DNA of 64,000 bases from Epinephelus fuscoguttatus (lineage: Eukaryota > Chordata > Actinopteri > Perciformes > Serranidae): NCBI RefSeq assembly GCF_011397635.1, contig NC_064775.1:14831452-14895451 (forward strand), given 5' to 3'. A program made the position numbers and the translations under genes. Under the pieces are notes generated by a model that saw only the letters and a list, made by a program, of their open reading frames with translations, made no database searches and was not told the DNA's origin. This document shows positions 45,191 to 57,839 of this stretch, one piece after another. Numbering within the stretch: the stretch's first letter is position 1; each line of letters starts with the position of its first letter.

Positions 45191-45299
45191 GATCGAGTGC
45201 ATGACAGGAGGACGGTGGGAGGTGTTCGGTGGGGGGGAAACGCTAAGGAGACAGTTTGGAAATTAAAGATACTGCATTAAAAATATCTAGTATTTAAAA

Positions 45300-46500
45300 A
45301 GATTGTGGTGACAGAGGGTGAGAAATCCTAACTTTTTATTCCTAGTGTGGGTCACATGTTCATGGCAATCCATTCAATATCTGTTGAGATATTTTAGTTT
45401 GGAGGTTGCTCTGGAAAATACATCCAAAAATCATTCAGCTGTCCCTGCAGCCGTCCTGACTGACATCATGTAACTTTTAGTTTTCATACATCATTCATCC
45501 CTCCACACACCACACACCGTCCTCCACGTGCTTGTCAGGTAGGTATTTAGGTTGACTGGGTAAAGACTGCGGAGCGTCACTGCTCAGTCAGTGGAACTGG
45601 ACAGATGATCAGGATAAGAGCAGGAAGCAGCCGTGTCCATCATTTTGTCTGAAGAACATACATTATCATCTCATCATTGTGCTGTCAGCACTCTATTCCT
45701 TCTGGGCCACACACACACACACAAAACACACACACTCACAAATACACTACATATATCGCTCTATGTAGTAGCACATACTGTCACTCTGCACTGATAAGAT
45801 TCAGTTTTTCAGTCCGGCAGAAAACATAAGCGTATTTTTAGGAACATAAAATCACACTACAGCATCTGAAATGAACCATGCATCCACCAAACACAACTAT
45901 TACTGTATATTCTCGTCCTATTTGACGGTGTAGTCCTTCCTCTTGACTCTGAGATAATTGAACCAACGCTCAGGAGAGGGACCTCACTTCAAACACTTCT
46001 ATAAATCCACTGCACTGCCTGTCCCCATCACCACCCTCATTACTCTCCCTCTGTCACAGTGATACTCAACGTGTGGCCCAACAACCATTTTATAATCCAC
46101 AATAAAAAATAAATTGGTTTGCACTAAGAACTTTTTGTGGACTTCGACTGCAAACAAGGCATCAAAATAAAGCATATTTATCAGGGCTAAGTGCCAGGAG
46201 AGGATCTCCTGGACCCTCCAACAGACGTCCGGGTTAAACCTTGAGTGTCCTAGAATCCTAAAAACTCGTTGTCTCTCATAGGGTCCCTTGGGGTCTGCTG
46301 AAGTTATGGTAGATCCTACCTTAAGCCTAGCCCACATCTGCCAGTCACAACTCATATGTTTCATATCCAATGAAAAATATTTTATCCAAATATTATCTGA
46401 TGGTGTGGGCAGTGCTTGTGAACTGCTGTTTTTAATTAAGCAGTGACACCAAAACCTCAGGCTGTAGATACACGGTCCCCCGAGCAAGAATAAACTTAGT
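45300..46500. repeat. Intergenic DNA with two old repeats
   Basis: 45350-45420 (catgttcatggcaatccatt, ctgttgagatattttagttt) is a fish repeat that I recognise in part. 46060-46330 (caacgtgtggcccaacaacc ... ggtcccttggggtctgctga) also looks repeat-derived; the 162-residue minus frame there has no motif. Confidence 0.4.
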
Positions 46501-47080
46501 CAAAAAAATCATTCATTTCATCCGCCATCAACATCATCAACAACTCACAATGAAATCTTTTAATGTCCTCACTGTATTTATTCTGTATTGACGTCCTATG
46601 TTTAAACTGTGTTTTAACTTGTGTTTTTATTCTATGTACATCTGTGAGCATGTCAAAGACACATTTCCATTGCTTCTTGCAAGGGACAGGAAAGGTTTTC
46701 TGATTCTGAAGGTATTTTATAACAGGTTAGAATGTACACATTTTGTATCATGATTTTTTTTTCTTTTACAATTTTGTACTATTAAAACATACTTATTTTT
46801 AAAATACTTTATTTATTCAAAATTTAGTAAGAATGCTTCCACTTCCATTTTTTATGAGTAGCTTTAGAGTGATTTACAGATTTACAAATACCTAAGATTC
46901 TAGGTATCAACCTGTAACATGTGAAAACATAAAATGCCTCTGTCAACTGACAACAATATAAGAAGCTAAATTTAAGTGTCAGCTGTCACATTTGTATTTA
47001 AAGATGATCAAATATTTGCCCCTTAAATTTAAGGACTTGACACTGTTCTGTGTCATATATGAGAGTTAATTGAATATCTT
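46501..47080. other. AT-rich intergenic DNA
   Basis: Nothing recognised. Confidence 0.4.
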
Positions 47081-47089
47081 TAATTTTGG

Positions 47090-47300
47090 ACTCTCTGGCA
47101 AACGTTTTCCTAAACTATAAATTGACAGAGGACAATAATAAGCAGATTGTTCAATGATAGTAATAAAAATGTTGTTAGTTTCAGCCCGAGCTGACTTAAT
47201 CAATGAGCACAATGAACATGAGATGGTTTAAAGGTAATCCTGCATATGTTAGATTCATGATAACATAAAGTGACACTGTAATGATGGAACAAGAGCAGGA
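47090..47300. promoter_or_regulatory. Putative conserved element with inverted Sox site pair
   Basis: gacaataataagcag carries ACAAT at 47132-47136 and gattgttcaatg carries the inverse ATTGT at 47146-47150, a facing pair nine bases apart. Surrounding sequence (gcccgagctgacttaatcaa, gagatggtttaaaggtaatc) is repeat-free. About 27 kb upstream of sox1. Enhancer status inferred. Confidence 0.4.
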
Positions 47301-47559
47301 TTGTGGCTCATTGGTGTGTTTTTAATAGTTCTTGGACAAAAATAGAGCTCTGTGGCACGGAGGAACAAGAAGAGGTTTTGAGGGGTTTTTCTTTTAGGGC
47401 AATTTTTTTTTTTAAATATTACCAGCCTCGTCCTTCAAAGCTTGCTTGTCTGTGAGTGTGTTCACAAAGTACTTGGGTTAAACTCACTTTAGCAGAAGTC
47501 CTGTATTGTTCATCAGACAAAACTAAATCCTGCTTTATCCAGATACTGCTAAGAGAAGT

Positions 47560-47800
47560 CCTCATTCAAAGGGCCTCTGATAATTAGTTGCCGATTTAAG
47601 GTGCAGATGGAGGTGTTGACACTTCACCTCATCCATGCTGCGCGCACGCGTTCAGCTGCAGGGTTTGATTGGAAACTTTTCTTCTTTGAGGGAGAAAAAT
47701 ACGCCTATTGTGGCAGAGCGTACAGGCAGAGAGAGACAGAAACAATAACTCTGACCTTGGTATTAAACATTATAGATTTCCCTCCGCAAAGAATCTGTAG
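47560..47800. promoter_or_regulatory. Putative conserved noncoding element
   Basis: ctctgataattagttgccga, ctgcgcgcacgcgttcagct and gggtttgattggaaactttt form a repeat-free island. The 96-residue open frame crossing it (47601-47891) runs into CA-rich DNA and is not convincing. Confidence 0.35.
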
Positions 47801-48234
47801 CTCAAGTGTTTATCTCATTGAAAGCTTCTTACACACACTCATACACATACTCAGACACACACACACTCGGTATCAGCCTTGGGAGGATTGAAAGAGATGA
47901 AAAAAAAAAACTTTTTGTAGCGGGAAGGTCCATGCAACGAATGGCCACAGATGCAGTTGATCTAACTAAATTCGTACAAAAGCCCAAAGTCATATCTTAA
48001 AATGTAACAATTTGAATGTCAAAGTAAAATTACCACCAGGATTTTCGTTTGTACCAAACTTTGCACTTCAACGTGGGGGTCATGCAGTATGTATCCTTCT
48101 GCTACAAACAAAGGACGGCATGATGTGTCCGAGTTTTATAGAGTCAATAAAAACATGCAGTCAATAAGAGCAACCTTCACAGCCTGCTTTAAGTTTATCA
48201 GATTGATCTAACACGTTGATTGAAGGCTGCTCAC

Positions 48235-48335
48235 CTTTGGAAAGGATGGTCAGCATCAGGCACAGGTTGCGTCTTTTCAGAGGTGTTGATCGTCTCTGTT
48301 ATCAACTTCAGCTAAGTCGCCATGCCATGTCAAGC
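48235..48335 (-). ncRNA. Candidate noncoding (or 5' leader) exon upstream of sox1, sox1ot-like
   Basis: Minus strand: ttattcctctgtttcccag precedes and gtgagc follows an AAAG end, both strong splice signals. The 101-nt exon has stops in all three frames, so it is either a 5' leader (last ATG opens MLTILSK) or a noncoding exon. It is 28.5 kb upstream of sox1 and transcribed in the same direction. SOX1 and SOX2 in mammals have same-strand overlapping lncRNAs; assigning this exon to such a transcript is inference. Confidence 0.4.
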
Positions 48336-48679
48336 CTGGGAAACAGAGGAATAAAAGACGGTTACTCATTCAGTGATTTCTGCAGGTAAATTCAATATGA
48401 ACAACAAAGCAGTTCAGAGGAACACCTGATCTTTGTGGGCTTCAGTACGGATTCTTAGCAGCTAAAAAGAAGTAGAAGAGAGGAAGAGGATGTATTTCTT
48501 TTTCTTTAGGCATTGTGAAAAAAAACGAAAGTCTGATAAAGATGTTCTGCTGTGTGCAATTCACACACTTTACTCATCCAAAGTTTCACTGACAGAAAAA
48601 AGCTCTTTTTTTCACACTCACAGTTAAAAATTCTTTATAGTTTATGTTTCATCTTAAACTTTAAAGATTTCTAATCTTA

Positions 48680-49719
48680 AAGGTCCAGTGTGTTGGATTC
48701 AGTGGCAACTAGAAGTGACGTTTCAGACTACAACCAGCTGAAACATCTCCTGTGTGCCAAGCACATAGGAGACTTACAGTGGTCAACGTGAAAACATGAA
48801 TGGCCCTATCTAGAGCCAGTGTTTGGTTTGTCCATTCTGGGCTACTGTAGAGATAACATGGCAAACTCTATGGAAGAGGAGCCACTCCGTATGTAGATAT
48901 AAACATTTGTTATATAGTTATATAGTCGTTAATGAAAAACAATGATTCTTATTTTGATGACAACATGATTATACAGTAATGAAAACATAGTTATGAATTA
49001 GGGCTGCACAATTTATCGAATTTTAATCACAATCACGATTTTGGTTTCCCACAATTAAATAAACGTGATCAGCTGTTATATTGAAATTTAAAATGTGTGC
49101 CCCACTCTGCTGCAAATCAAATCAAGCGCTCCCTAAACTGCAACCTATAGTTTTTCATAGACTGCAGTTACAGTCTATGAAAAACTTTCTGAAATGTTGC
49201 AACTACAGACAGGCCAAACGAAAATCATCCATTCAACAACCGTCATCATCTGTTGTTTGGAAGTATTTCAGATTTAGGAGAGAACAAATCATATACATAG
49301 AACTACTGGTAACTAATTTGTTAAACTCCCTGAAAAAAACACCACAATCTGCAGTGTGATGAATGCATGAAGGCCAAGAAGAATCACTGAATCCCCGTCC
49401 TTGTCCAGTGTCAACTCAAACATTCATAACAGAGCTGCTGTAGAGCAGCCACAGTACCGTGACTGCTGTAAAAAAAATAATACAGTGACAGAGACGCAGC
49501 CGTAGGAGATGCACTGAATTCAGGTGAAGAAGAATCTGATTTTTAAGTCTGATTTTGATGCAATGATTTTCTTTTAATCAGCAGGAATGTAAGACAAGAT
49601 GAAAGTGAGATCAGTGCTCTGTTGATTTAATTTTTGGCACAATTTTATTTATATTTTGTTTCTAGAGGGTGCCCTGTGAAAAAGGACCAGTTTAAATCCT
49701 GCACACTGATCCTCTGAGT
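48680..49719 (+). mobile_element. Fish TIR-type MITE with nested hAT-like insertion
   Basis: Left end aggtccagtgtgttggattc and right end aaatcctgcacactgatcct are inverse. The interior (ctagagccagtgtttggttt, tgtccattctgggctactgt, acaatgattcttattttgat) follows a MITE that I recognise from many fish. Near 48999 its text breaks into tagggctgcacaatttatcg, a hAT-type terminus; the outer element resumes near 49665. The inserted segment carries the hairpin at 49149-49186. Confidence 0.65.
49149..49186. repeat. Perfect 16-bp inverted repeat, 6-base loop
   Basis: Arm agtttttcatagactg (49149-49164) is exactly inverted at 49171-49186; the loop is cagtta. It lies inside the hAT-like insertion. Confidence 0.95.
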
Positions 49720-50480
49720 GTCATCAGTTAATGTGTGCAGCCTTAACTCCAACGTATGTGCAGCATTGTCAGGTTCCACTGCTGACTGTAACAGCAATAC
49801 TTAAAGATCACTAATGCAACACATATTAGACACTGATTTATTTTGGGGTGCACATTTTGCTGTTTGCTGTCACTATTTTTCATATTTTAAAAAGTGGTTG
49901 CCACTGATTGCATCCAAAGGCCAAGCACTGGTTGCCAATTTCTTAAAATAGTTGCCAATGGCAACCTTGCAACCACTGTTGTCAGGCCCTGTTCACACAG
50001 TTGTATCAGATGGTTACAGAGCAGCTCTGCTGGAGCAGGTGGGGTTAAGGGCCTTGCTCAAAGGCACTTTAGTGATGGCACTGTGAGGACAGAACCACCA
50101 GTATTCTGGTCACAAGCTAACTCTGTCAATTCTGTTAACCTATGATTGGTCAGGGAACTGGCTTTGAGCTGAGTCATTACACCATGGTCAACTGTCTTTG
50201 TCACAAACATCAGTGTAATGTCTTGACAAAAAGCAGATATCCCACAACGCTACTGTAAATCCATTACACCTGAGTCCTCGGTAAAATACAAACTTGATCA
50301 AACATATTTGTGCTTAAAGAAACTTTAACAGACTTCTTCTCTTTCTCAGCGACCTTGGTGAGGTGCAGATGTACATAATGGGCGCCAGACACATGACGCC
50401 TCTCACCGCCTCACTTCTTTCTCACATACAGGCGCTCGCTCCTCTCATACTTCTAATTCGCACTACTTCTCTTGTCTACA
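49720..50480. other. Intergenic DNA with a repeat-like patch
   Basis: 50035-50120 (gggccttgctcaaaggcact, tgaggacagaaccaccagta) resembles the 'ccttgctcaagggcact' fish repeat. Nothing else is recognised. Confidence 0.4.
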
Positions 50481-50483
50481 ACC

Positions 50484-50523
50484 AACACACACCCACACAC
50501 ACACACACACACACCCACACACA

Positions 50524-50563
<40 letters not shown>
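50484..50563 (+). repeat. (CA)n microsatellite, interrupted
   Basis: CA runs with CCCA interruptions, about 80 bases. Confidence 0.95.
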
Positions 50564-50565
<2 letters not shown>

Positions 50566-51470
50566 GGCTTCATTCATAACCTCCCTATCTGCTTCTTCTC
50601 CTTCTCCCCCGCTGTCTTGCTCCCCCCATCTCTATCTCCATCCTCTCGTCTCACCCAAGGTCTCTCAGAATAATAGCAAATGGCAGATTAGCATTCGCCT
50701 CCTCACGATGCGGTGTGACTCAGTACACACAGTGCACACACGCGCAAACACACAGGCTGCTGCAAGGCCACTCGCCTAGACCTCACAGAGTTAATTAAGG
50801 TGAAGCAATAATTGCTGTGGAGCTGTCAAACACACTCTTGTCACCATATGTAGTATGTAACACACACACAAACACCTACGCAAACATTTTGCAGCATGCA
50901 ACACACACACTTTATCTCCTGAATGGATCACTTGAATGTACAGATGAATGTGTCGCGTTTAGTCAGATTACGGATAAACTAAAATCACAAAAACCATAAG
51001 AGTTACATCAAAAGCATAATACTGAGCTAATTTGACTCACAGTTCATCCCTTATTCACACCTGATATTAAAATGTCATTAATCCAATCACACACTTTGCA
51101 GTCACATGAAAACGTAATCACTAATTTCTATATAAAGCCTGTATATCATTTATGTACATCATGTAATTTTAGGTCTGACTGTTTATCAGTCAAAACAACC
51201 ATCTCATCACCAAATCAGAGGTAAAAATCAATACCATACATGTGAGCCGCCCGCCAGGCTACATGCATACAAGACACTCAGTCCCCCCACTGCAGACTAA
51301 CGGCGGTCACTTGACCTGTCACTGCAAGTTTCTAAAGCTTCGAGTCCTTTCTATGTTTTATTAAAAATGTATCTTTGTCTGGTTGTTTGTGGACAGGATG
51401 TGTTATACTTATTCACTCTGCTTTGGTTTGACAGTCATTGTGCTGTTTAATTTGCTTCCTCCAGAGCCAG
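50564..51470. other. Intergenic DNA
   Basis: A small unique patch at 50660-50830 (aatagcaaatggcagattag, gagttaattaaggtgaagca) may be regulatory; no gene is supported. Confidence 0.35.
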
Positions 51471-51477
51471 TTACATT

Positions 51478-52140
51478 AAAGAGGACCTAATATGCTCATT
51501 TTCAGGTTCATATTTGTATTTTGGACATGTTTACAGGCTTTAACATTCAAAAAACACTTTATTTTCCTCACACTGTCTGTGCTGGAACACCTGTATTCAC
51601 CCTCTGTCTGAAACTCTTCCTTTTAGCACCTGTCTCTTTAAGCCCCCCCTCCCAAAAAAGCCCAGTCTGCTCTGATTGTTCAGCGTTTCTGGGTTCTACT
51701 GTGAAAAATTACTAATAACAGCTTCGAAACACAATGGGACATGTTTTTGATTTGATAAAAGCGAGAAAGTAACAATAACAACACCGAAGATGATATGTTT
51801 CTCTGATGTTAGCACGTAGCTACATGTAGCAGTGTGCTCACAGCTAGGGTATGACTGTAACAGAGTATGGCGGCACTCTCTACCGTAAACAAAGCACCAT
51901 TGAAAGCTTCTCAACCAAAATCTTCATAACCAGACATGTTCCAGCAGGAATATGATCCAAGATCTCAAAGAAATAAACATCGGCAACCAAGATTACAAGT
52001 TTCCCTGATGTTAGCATGTAGCTACATGTAGCAGTGTATGTAATGTTAACACACAAGGTCAGAAGTAACTGAAAATCATGTGGACCAAATTTCATTGCAA
52101 ACTGACCAGCAGCTGTCAACATATCCTACTCCTGGGAAGT
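51478..52140 (+). repeat. Dispersed fish repeat with internal duplication
   Basis: The left part (ctaatatgctcattttcagg, acctgtattcaccctctgtc, ctgtctctttaagcc) is a repeat that I know from teleosts. Inside, gatgttagcacgtagctaca (51806) recurs as gatgttagcatgtagctaca (52008), an approximately 200-base duplication. Confidence 0.6.
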
Positions 52141-52511
52141 GTTTGATTGTCAGATTGGCTTTATCATCACGTGATAAACAATGTTTGTCACACTGGACAT
52201 CTATAGTAGGAACGAAAAAGAACTGATTCTATTGAGACGTTTTTAACAGATTCAAAGTAAGCGAATGTAAAAGTTTGCAAATCTAATGTAATTACAATTC
52301 AGACTGTTATCAACCTGCGTTTTGGTGGAGAGTTTTAGTGCCCTGTGATGGCCTGCACACCATTTCAATATCATTAAACCTCCCACAGCTTGTTTGACCT
52401 CCTGTCTCATCCCCACCGCTCTCTACATCTCCTTTTAATGGCACACAGATCATTTCACTTATCAAAGAGAAAAGTAAATCAATACGATGTCAATGCCTGT
52501 CTGACAGTCCC

Positions 52512-52512
<1 letters not shown>

Positions 52513-52543
<31 letters not shown>

Positions 52544-52596
52544 GGGTAACAGAAAGAACTGATGGTATTAGTCAACAACCGCACGCACGCACACGC

Positions 52597-52626
<30 letters not shown>
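52513..52626 (+). repeat. Paired (GT)n and (CA)n microsatellites
   Basis: GT run 52513-52541 and CA run about 52581-52626, 40 bases apart and complementary, so they could pair as a hairpin. Confidence 0.95.
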
Positions 52627-52627
<1 letters not shown>

Positions 52628-52769
52628 AACAAATACACACTCATATAAAATCTCAGAGTGCTGTGTGGGAGTGACTAAGAGGCCGAGAGATGAGATGGTT
52701 ATCAGCTGCTGTAGGAAATTAAAGGGATGGTCCAGCGCTAATATGCAGATAAGCAGAATGGTGATAGAG

Positions 52770-52832
<63 letters not shown>
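52770..52832 (+). repeat. (CA)n microsatellite
   Basis: About 62 bases of pure CA, one of the two longest pure runs in the window. Confidence 0.97.
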
Positions 52833-52834
<2 letters not shown>

Positions 52835-53590
52835 GTATCAGTGTGTGACAGCGATGAGGTTGATTAATCGCTGTGACATAAATACCAAATCAGGCTAAAA
52901 AGTGTGTGTGAGTGAATGCATACAGCAAAGATTGAGGTTGTGATGATGATGACACAAACCACTTCTTCAGTAGTCAATCAGATCAGGTTTCAGACTCAAT
53001 ACATCATCTCCTGCACAAAAAATATCAAAATGCTTTTTCTTTTTTAAAGTTTATAAGACAAAGAGTAGAGCCCCTCTTAATGTTAGCAACCGTTAGCTTC
53101 TGGACATACCAGACAAGACAGTACCAGCAAACCAACCTGTGTTTGTTGGACTGATCATTAGTGTGTTTTATTGCATGTGAATTCAACTTTTCATTTGTCA
53201 CAGAATGTGATTCTTACAAATATGTTTCAAAACTTAAAGGTCAACTGTATCTGCGTTCTTTTCCGGGTTTTCTAAAATGGAAATGCCCACTCAACTGATC
53301 AGTGACGTAGATAAGAGTGGAGATGGAGTGGAGAGAAGGTATAATATCGCTCTCTTCAAAGCCACCAGACTCCTTTGACAAAAGAGTAATTTTACCTAGC
53401 AGAACACAGGAGTTGCTGGTTTACCGCTGCCTCAATTGGTTAGCTAGTTTGTGTTATCGTGTGACTTTTGCGTCATTCCCCAGGTGTCATATATGGCAGC
53501 CTGGTCAGTGGCCTTCAGCTTCTGTTACTGACTCACAAAGTGAGACGCCCCGGGCTGGAATGTAATCCAGTCTGCAGGAATTATGTAATA
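52833..53590. other. Intergenic DNA
   Basis: No supported gene. The 82-residue frame at 53317-53565 lacks motifs. Confidence 0.4.
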
Positions 53591-53600
53591 AAAATAAGTG

Positions 53601-53862
53601 CTGCAATTAAAGATTATTTTAATGTTTGATTATTTTCTTGATTAATTGATTAGTTGTTCATTCTAAAAATGTAAGCAAATGGTGAAAAATGTTGATCAAT
53701 GTAAGCCAAGATGATGTCCTCAGATGTCTTGTTTTGTCCACAACCCAAAGAGATTTTTTTGTCTTTAAATAAAACACTCAAACTGACTGATCGATTATAA
53801 GACTAGTTGGCGATTAATTAATAGTTGACAACTAATCGATTTATCATTGCAGCTCTAGAAGA
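53601..53862 (+). mobile_element. hAT-type MITE, nearly complete copy
   Basis: Left end gctgcaattaaagattattt and right end gatttatcattgcagctcta are inverse. The interior gttttgtccacaacccaaag and terminal attaattaatagttgacaac identify the same family as 22463-22690. Confidence 0.75.
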
Positions 53863-55830
53863 GTGAGCACAAAATCTGATTAGGGAAGGAGAGAGTTGTT
53901 GTGGATGGGTCAAACACACACCAGACTTTCACAGAGGACGCTGCTGCTTAAGTGTGAAACCAAAAGTCATCTTTAGTTTTTTTAACCACAAATCATAGTT
54001 ACTGGTGTATGTCACATGAAATAATCGTCAAGTGAAATACTCATTAAGTAACTGTAAATTCGTGGTTATTTTAACCAAAACCATGATCATTTTTCTAAAT
54101 GTAACCAAGAATTATTGTTGCCAAACATAACGTTTCCTGTGAAGACAGAAGTTCATGTTGACGGACGGAATACAGCTAATTTGGAAGATCGATGACACAT
54201 AATTCACAAAGGAGGATTGGCTCAGTCACGAAGAGGCACATTAGTGGGTTAGAGGGTTTATACTTAACAATGTCATTATGCAGATACCTCCACCACGTCA
54301 TGTGGGAAAACACGTTTCGAAGAGCTTGAGAAAATAAGGTTTTGATCCTAAAACATATATACTTAAACCAGAATCTGAATATTTGGATTCGAATAAACAA
54401 GGAGCACTACACTTCACTTCAGTGAGATAAATGACTCGACCTATAGTCAGTCTCCAAACTCATAAACTCTCCACAACACTGACCCTGAACGTACCTCTGT
54501 GTATTTTTTAGATACGTTTTCCAAAAACATTCTAGTGATTCTTTTCTTGACCTTTACTGCTGTGTGTGTGTATGTAGCCCAACACAAACAGAGAATACCA
54601 TGTGCTCCATCATGTGCACCACTTCTCCTCGCTAAGCCTCACATTATACACACTCTGTGTGCAGCAGCAAAATACACAAGTGCTAACAAAAAGAAAGAAT
54701 CTCAGCCGTGAGGTTTGGTGAACTGTTGGCAAAAATAAGTTCACTGCTAAATATTTTAGAGGCATCCAGCCACAAACAGCCAGCTAGAAAAAGTGGATTT
54801 TGTGTTTCCTGTTTATCTGAAAAGTAAAAAGTTAAACATTTTGCTTTTAAAACTACTTTGACCGTGTGTGCTTCCTTTTGTTTTTATTTTAATACAGTTT
54901 GACCTGATGACTCCTCATAATGAGCTTAATCAAGACAAACAATAAGACCTGCAGAAACAGTTACACATTTCTGTCAAGGTATTTAGAAAAACAACAATTG
55001 TCTAAATCTCACGAGAGAGAAATGGTGCACACAGAAAATAAGTTTTCAGTGTTTTATTAGCTGCTCAGCAGCAAAGATTAATTAGTTTCCCTCCTGTCCA
55101 CAGAGGATCTAAATACTTTAAATGCAGTAGTTCCCAGATTAGGAGTCAGCAGTGGCGATCCTAGATTTTGGGGGGGCCCAGGTAATCAAGGCTCTGTCCT
55201 AACCAATAGTATCCAGCTCTCATAGGGTAGCTAGCTTAGGGGGTTTGGGAAGCAGCAGCAGTGCACTGTATAGTACCTTTATTGGAGGTTTAAGGGGCAG
55301 TACACATGCCGCGTCTTTCATGAACTGGACAACGTGAGAACTTTAGAACTTCTAGAGTAATCTCAACAGTCTTGCTGTATTAGCATGATGTTTGAACGCT
55401 GGTATGAGACCCTTACTGACAGCAGAGAACAAGAAATGACAAGAAGTATGCAAACTGTACTGTACAAAGGCATTTCAAATGTCAAACATAAGGAAACATA
55501 CTTGCAGACGCATACAAAGAAAGTGAAACCTCCACTTGACACAGCTTTTCTTTACCATGCGAGACTCCATATGTTTCTTTAAAACAACTCCAAAAAGCTG
55601 AAAAGCACAAAGCAACTTGAGGAACACATTTAGACAGAGAGACAAAGAGAGTGAGAGAACGCCAGTGAAAGTGATTCACAGGAGCGGCGATAAGGGGAGT
55701 TGAAAAGAAAGCGAGTCCGGGCCACGATGTTGTTATTACAGATTGATATACTCTTCAGGTCCCTTTTATTCAAACAGCTCACCTTTCAAAATCAGATGTT
55801 CAGAGCTCTTTTGATGACTACTTTGAGCTA
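53863..55830. other. Gene-free interval
   Basis: AT-rich, with a repeat-like patch near 55150-55280 (gcagtggcgatcctagattt). Small frames at 54499-54711 and 55385-55582 have no motif or splice support. Confidence 0.4.
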
Positions 55831-55839
55831 AATGCGTGT

Positions 55840-56060
55840 TATTACAGGTATTACATGAAATTGCCCGTGTTAGGTGAAGGGGATTATGGTGCTTTTGGGT
55901 CAATACTTCCTCTGAGCTGTTTGGCTGCTGGAGCTGAGGAGCGATTAGGCTTTTGTCTGTCAATCCAACTTCATAGAGGCGGTTATCACGCGCACACACG
56001 AGCAGATACACCTAACCACCACCTACTGTCACACACACTCGTGCAGAAACGTCAGTGATT
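55840..56060. promoter_or_regulatory. Putative conserved noncoding element
   Basis: Repeat-free stretch with gaaggggattatggtgctttt, gaggagcgattaggcttttg and catagaggcggttatcacg; homeodomain-like GATTA words recur. Enhancer status inferred. Confidence 0.35.
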
Positions 56061-56880
56061 ATGGCTGTAGGTATATAAGGCCCATTCAGTGGGCTGAGAG
56101 GTGTCAGATGGAGAAATGATGACTGGATTGGCCGAAATGTCAAAAAGACGGCAGGTATTCACAAGTTTACCAGTATTACTATGGTAGGCTTTATTGTTCC
56201 AGACCTCTGAGAAAGGACTTTTTGAGAAAGTAATATATTGGCATTATTTACTCTTGTTTCTTTAACAATCACATATTTTTGTGCACAGTGAAAATTTCAC
56301 TCTGACAGGAAATACGGGAAGAAAAAGCACTTGAGATGTCAGTAGAGATCATCAGCCGACTCTGCTGTGGAATAAAGTTTTATGCATTTTTCAGCACAAA
56401 ATTAAAACAATGTAGAAAGCACAAACTGTTTTTTGGCCAGTTTCTTGGACATACAAGCTTTTCCTTTTCCTAGCATTTCCTCCCTCTTACAAGATCACTT
56501 TGAGATATGCTCAAAACAGCACTTAAGGCCCTGCACTCCTCAGAGGTGATACATGCTTTTAACGAAGCCATTACCTCATTAACTTTGAGATTTTAGTATA
56601 ATTATTGTAAAAGAAAGAACAAGATCACTGTTGAAGACTGAGAGTTCAGTGTTGCATTTTGCATTTTATGTCCGTGGGTTGAATTGGCTGTAAAATCCAC
56701 TTTATGGTTCAACATACATTGATGTAATGACCCTGCTGGTGTTTAATCACAGCGCCAAATGTGATATAATTTGTTAGCAGCATTGTATGTTTAGTGTTGC
56801 TTGAGGTTTCCCACATATCATTTTTTACAACACTTATACTTGGATCTATCCCAACCTCCCATGTGAACGCCAGCAATTTA
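56061..56880. other. AT-rich intergenic DNA
   Basis: Nothing recognised. Confidence 0.4.
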
Positions 56881-56899
56881 GTCAGCAACTGGTTTGTGG

Positions 56900-57265
56900 A
56901 TTCACGTTTAGAAGCATCGAGTTTGGCATTTCAACTGTGGCCATCTTGGATTTTTGGAGCCAGAAATGACCATATTTGGATGAGAGGGTGGAGCTGTGGA
57001 GGAGCGAGGGGTAAATTATGGTAATTTTAAGCCTTAATAAAATGAAAATGGGTGTGTTATATAAAAAAATCACCTCCATACAGTTGTCATGAATGTTGAA
57101 ATTAGCTAAAGAGACCAAAACTGTTTTTTTGTACCAGGCTATAAACATGTTTATTTCTGCTGTAAAGTTGGGCATTTTAACATGGGGGTCTATGGGGATT
57201 TACTCTGTTTTGGAGCCAGCTTCAAGTGGCCATTAGAGGAACTGCAGGCTTCGTGTTTTTTAGCC
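56900..57265. repeat. Dispersed fish repeat
   Basis: tggccatcttggatttttgg, ggggtctatggggatttact, tttggagccagcttcaagtg and ggccattagaggaactgcag are words of a teleost MITE that I recognise. The small minus-strand frame here is not a gene. Confidence 0.6.
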
Positions 57266-57830
57266 GCGGAGATTGCCACTTGATAAAATTTAATAGAATG
57301 CAGGAAATTGTTTGATGTTCAAAATTCCCAGGCCCATGATGTGTTCCCATACACATTCTCTGATCACTTTGGGAGAGTGTTCCTTTATTGGACGTTTAAT
57401 CTGTGGATCATATCATATGTTATTTACATGCAGGGAGCCACCAGCAAACACCAACAGGATGGTATACAAAGTGAAAGGCTGGTGTTAAAATCCCTTTTCT
57501 TATTATTCACCTCTCCAGAAAGAAAAAAAAAGTAGATTTAGAGTATTATCTATTTCTTAGGTTTTTGTTATTTATGTTTAGATAATTTATTTCTACATCT
57601 CTGGGTGTCCCTTACCCGTCTATAGAAACAAATAAATTATTAATTAACAGTATCACTTACATAATACAGAGGCTATCTTTGTCTGCCATTCTCATTTGTT
57701 CACAACGATTTCTCACAAAGGCATCAGGATTAATGTGATAATTAAGTATTGCACTTTTAAAATACAACCAAAGCTTTTTATTTTCCATTTTGGATTGATT
57801 CTATTAATGCACTTTTTGCATGTATCTCTT
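57266..57830. other. AT-rich intergenic DNA
   Basis: The part 57660-57800 is repeat-free (ctgccattctcatttgttca) and may be conserved; no gene is supported. Confidence 0.35.
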
Positions 57831-57839
57831 GTATTAATC

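Noticed and set aside
46000..46487. 162-residue minus-strand frame
   Set aside because: Text suggests a decayed repeat; no family, no context.
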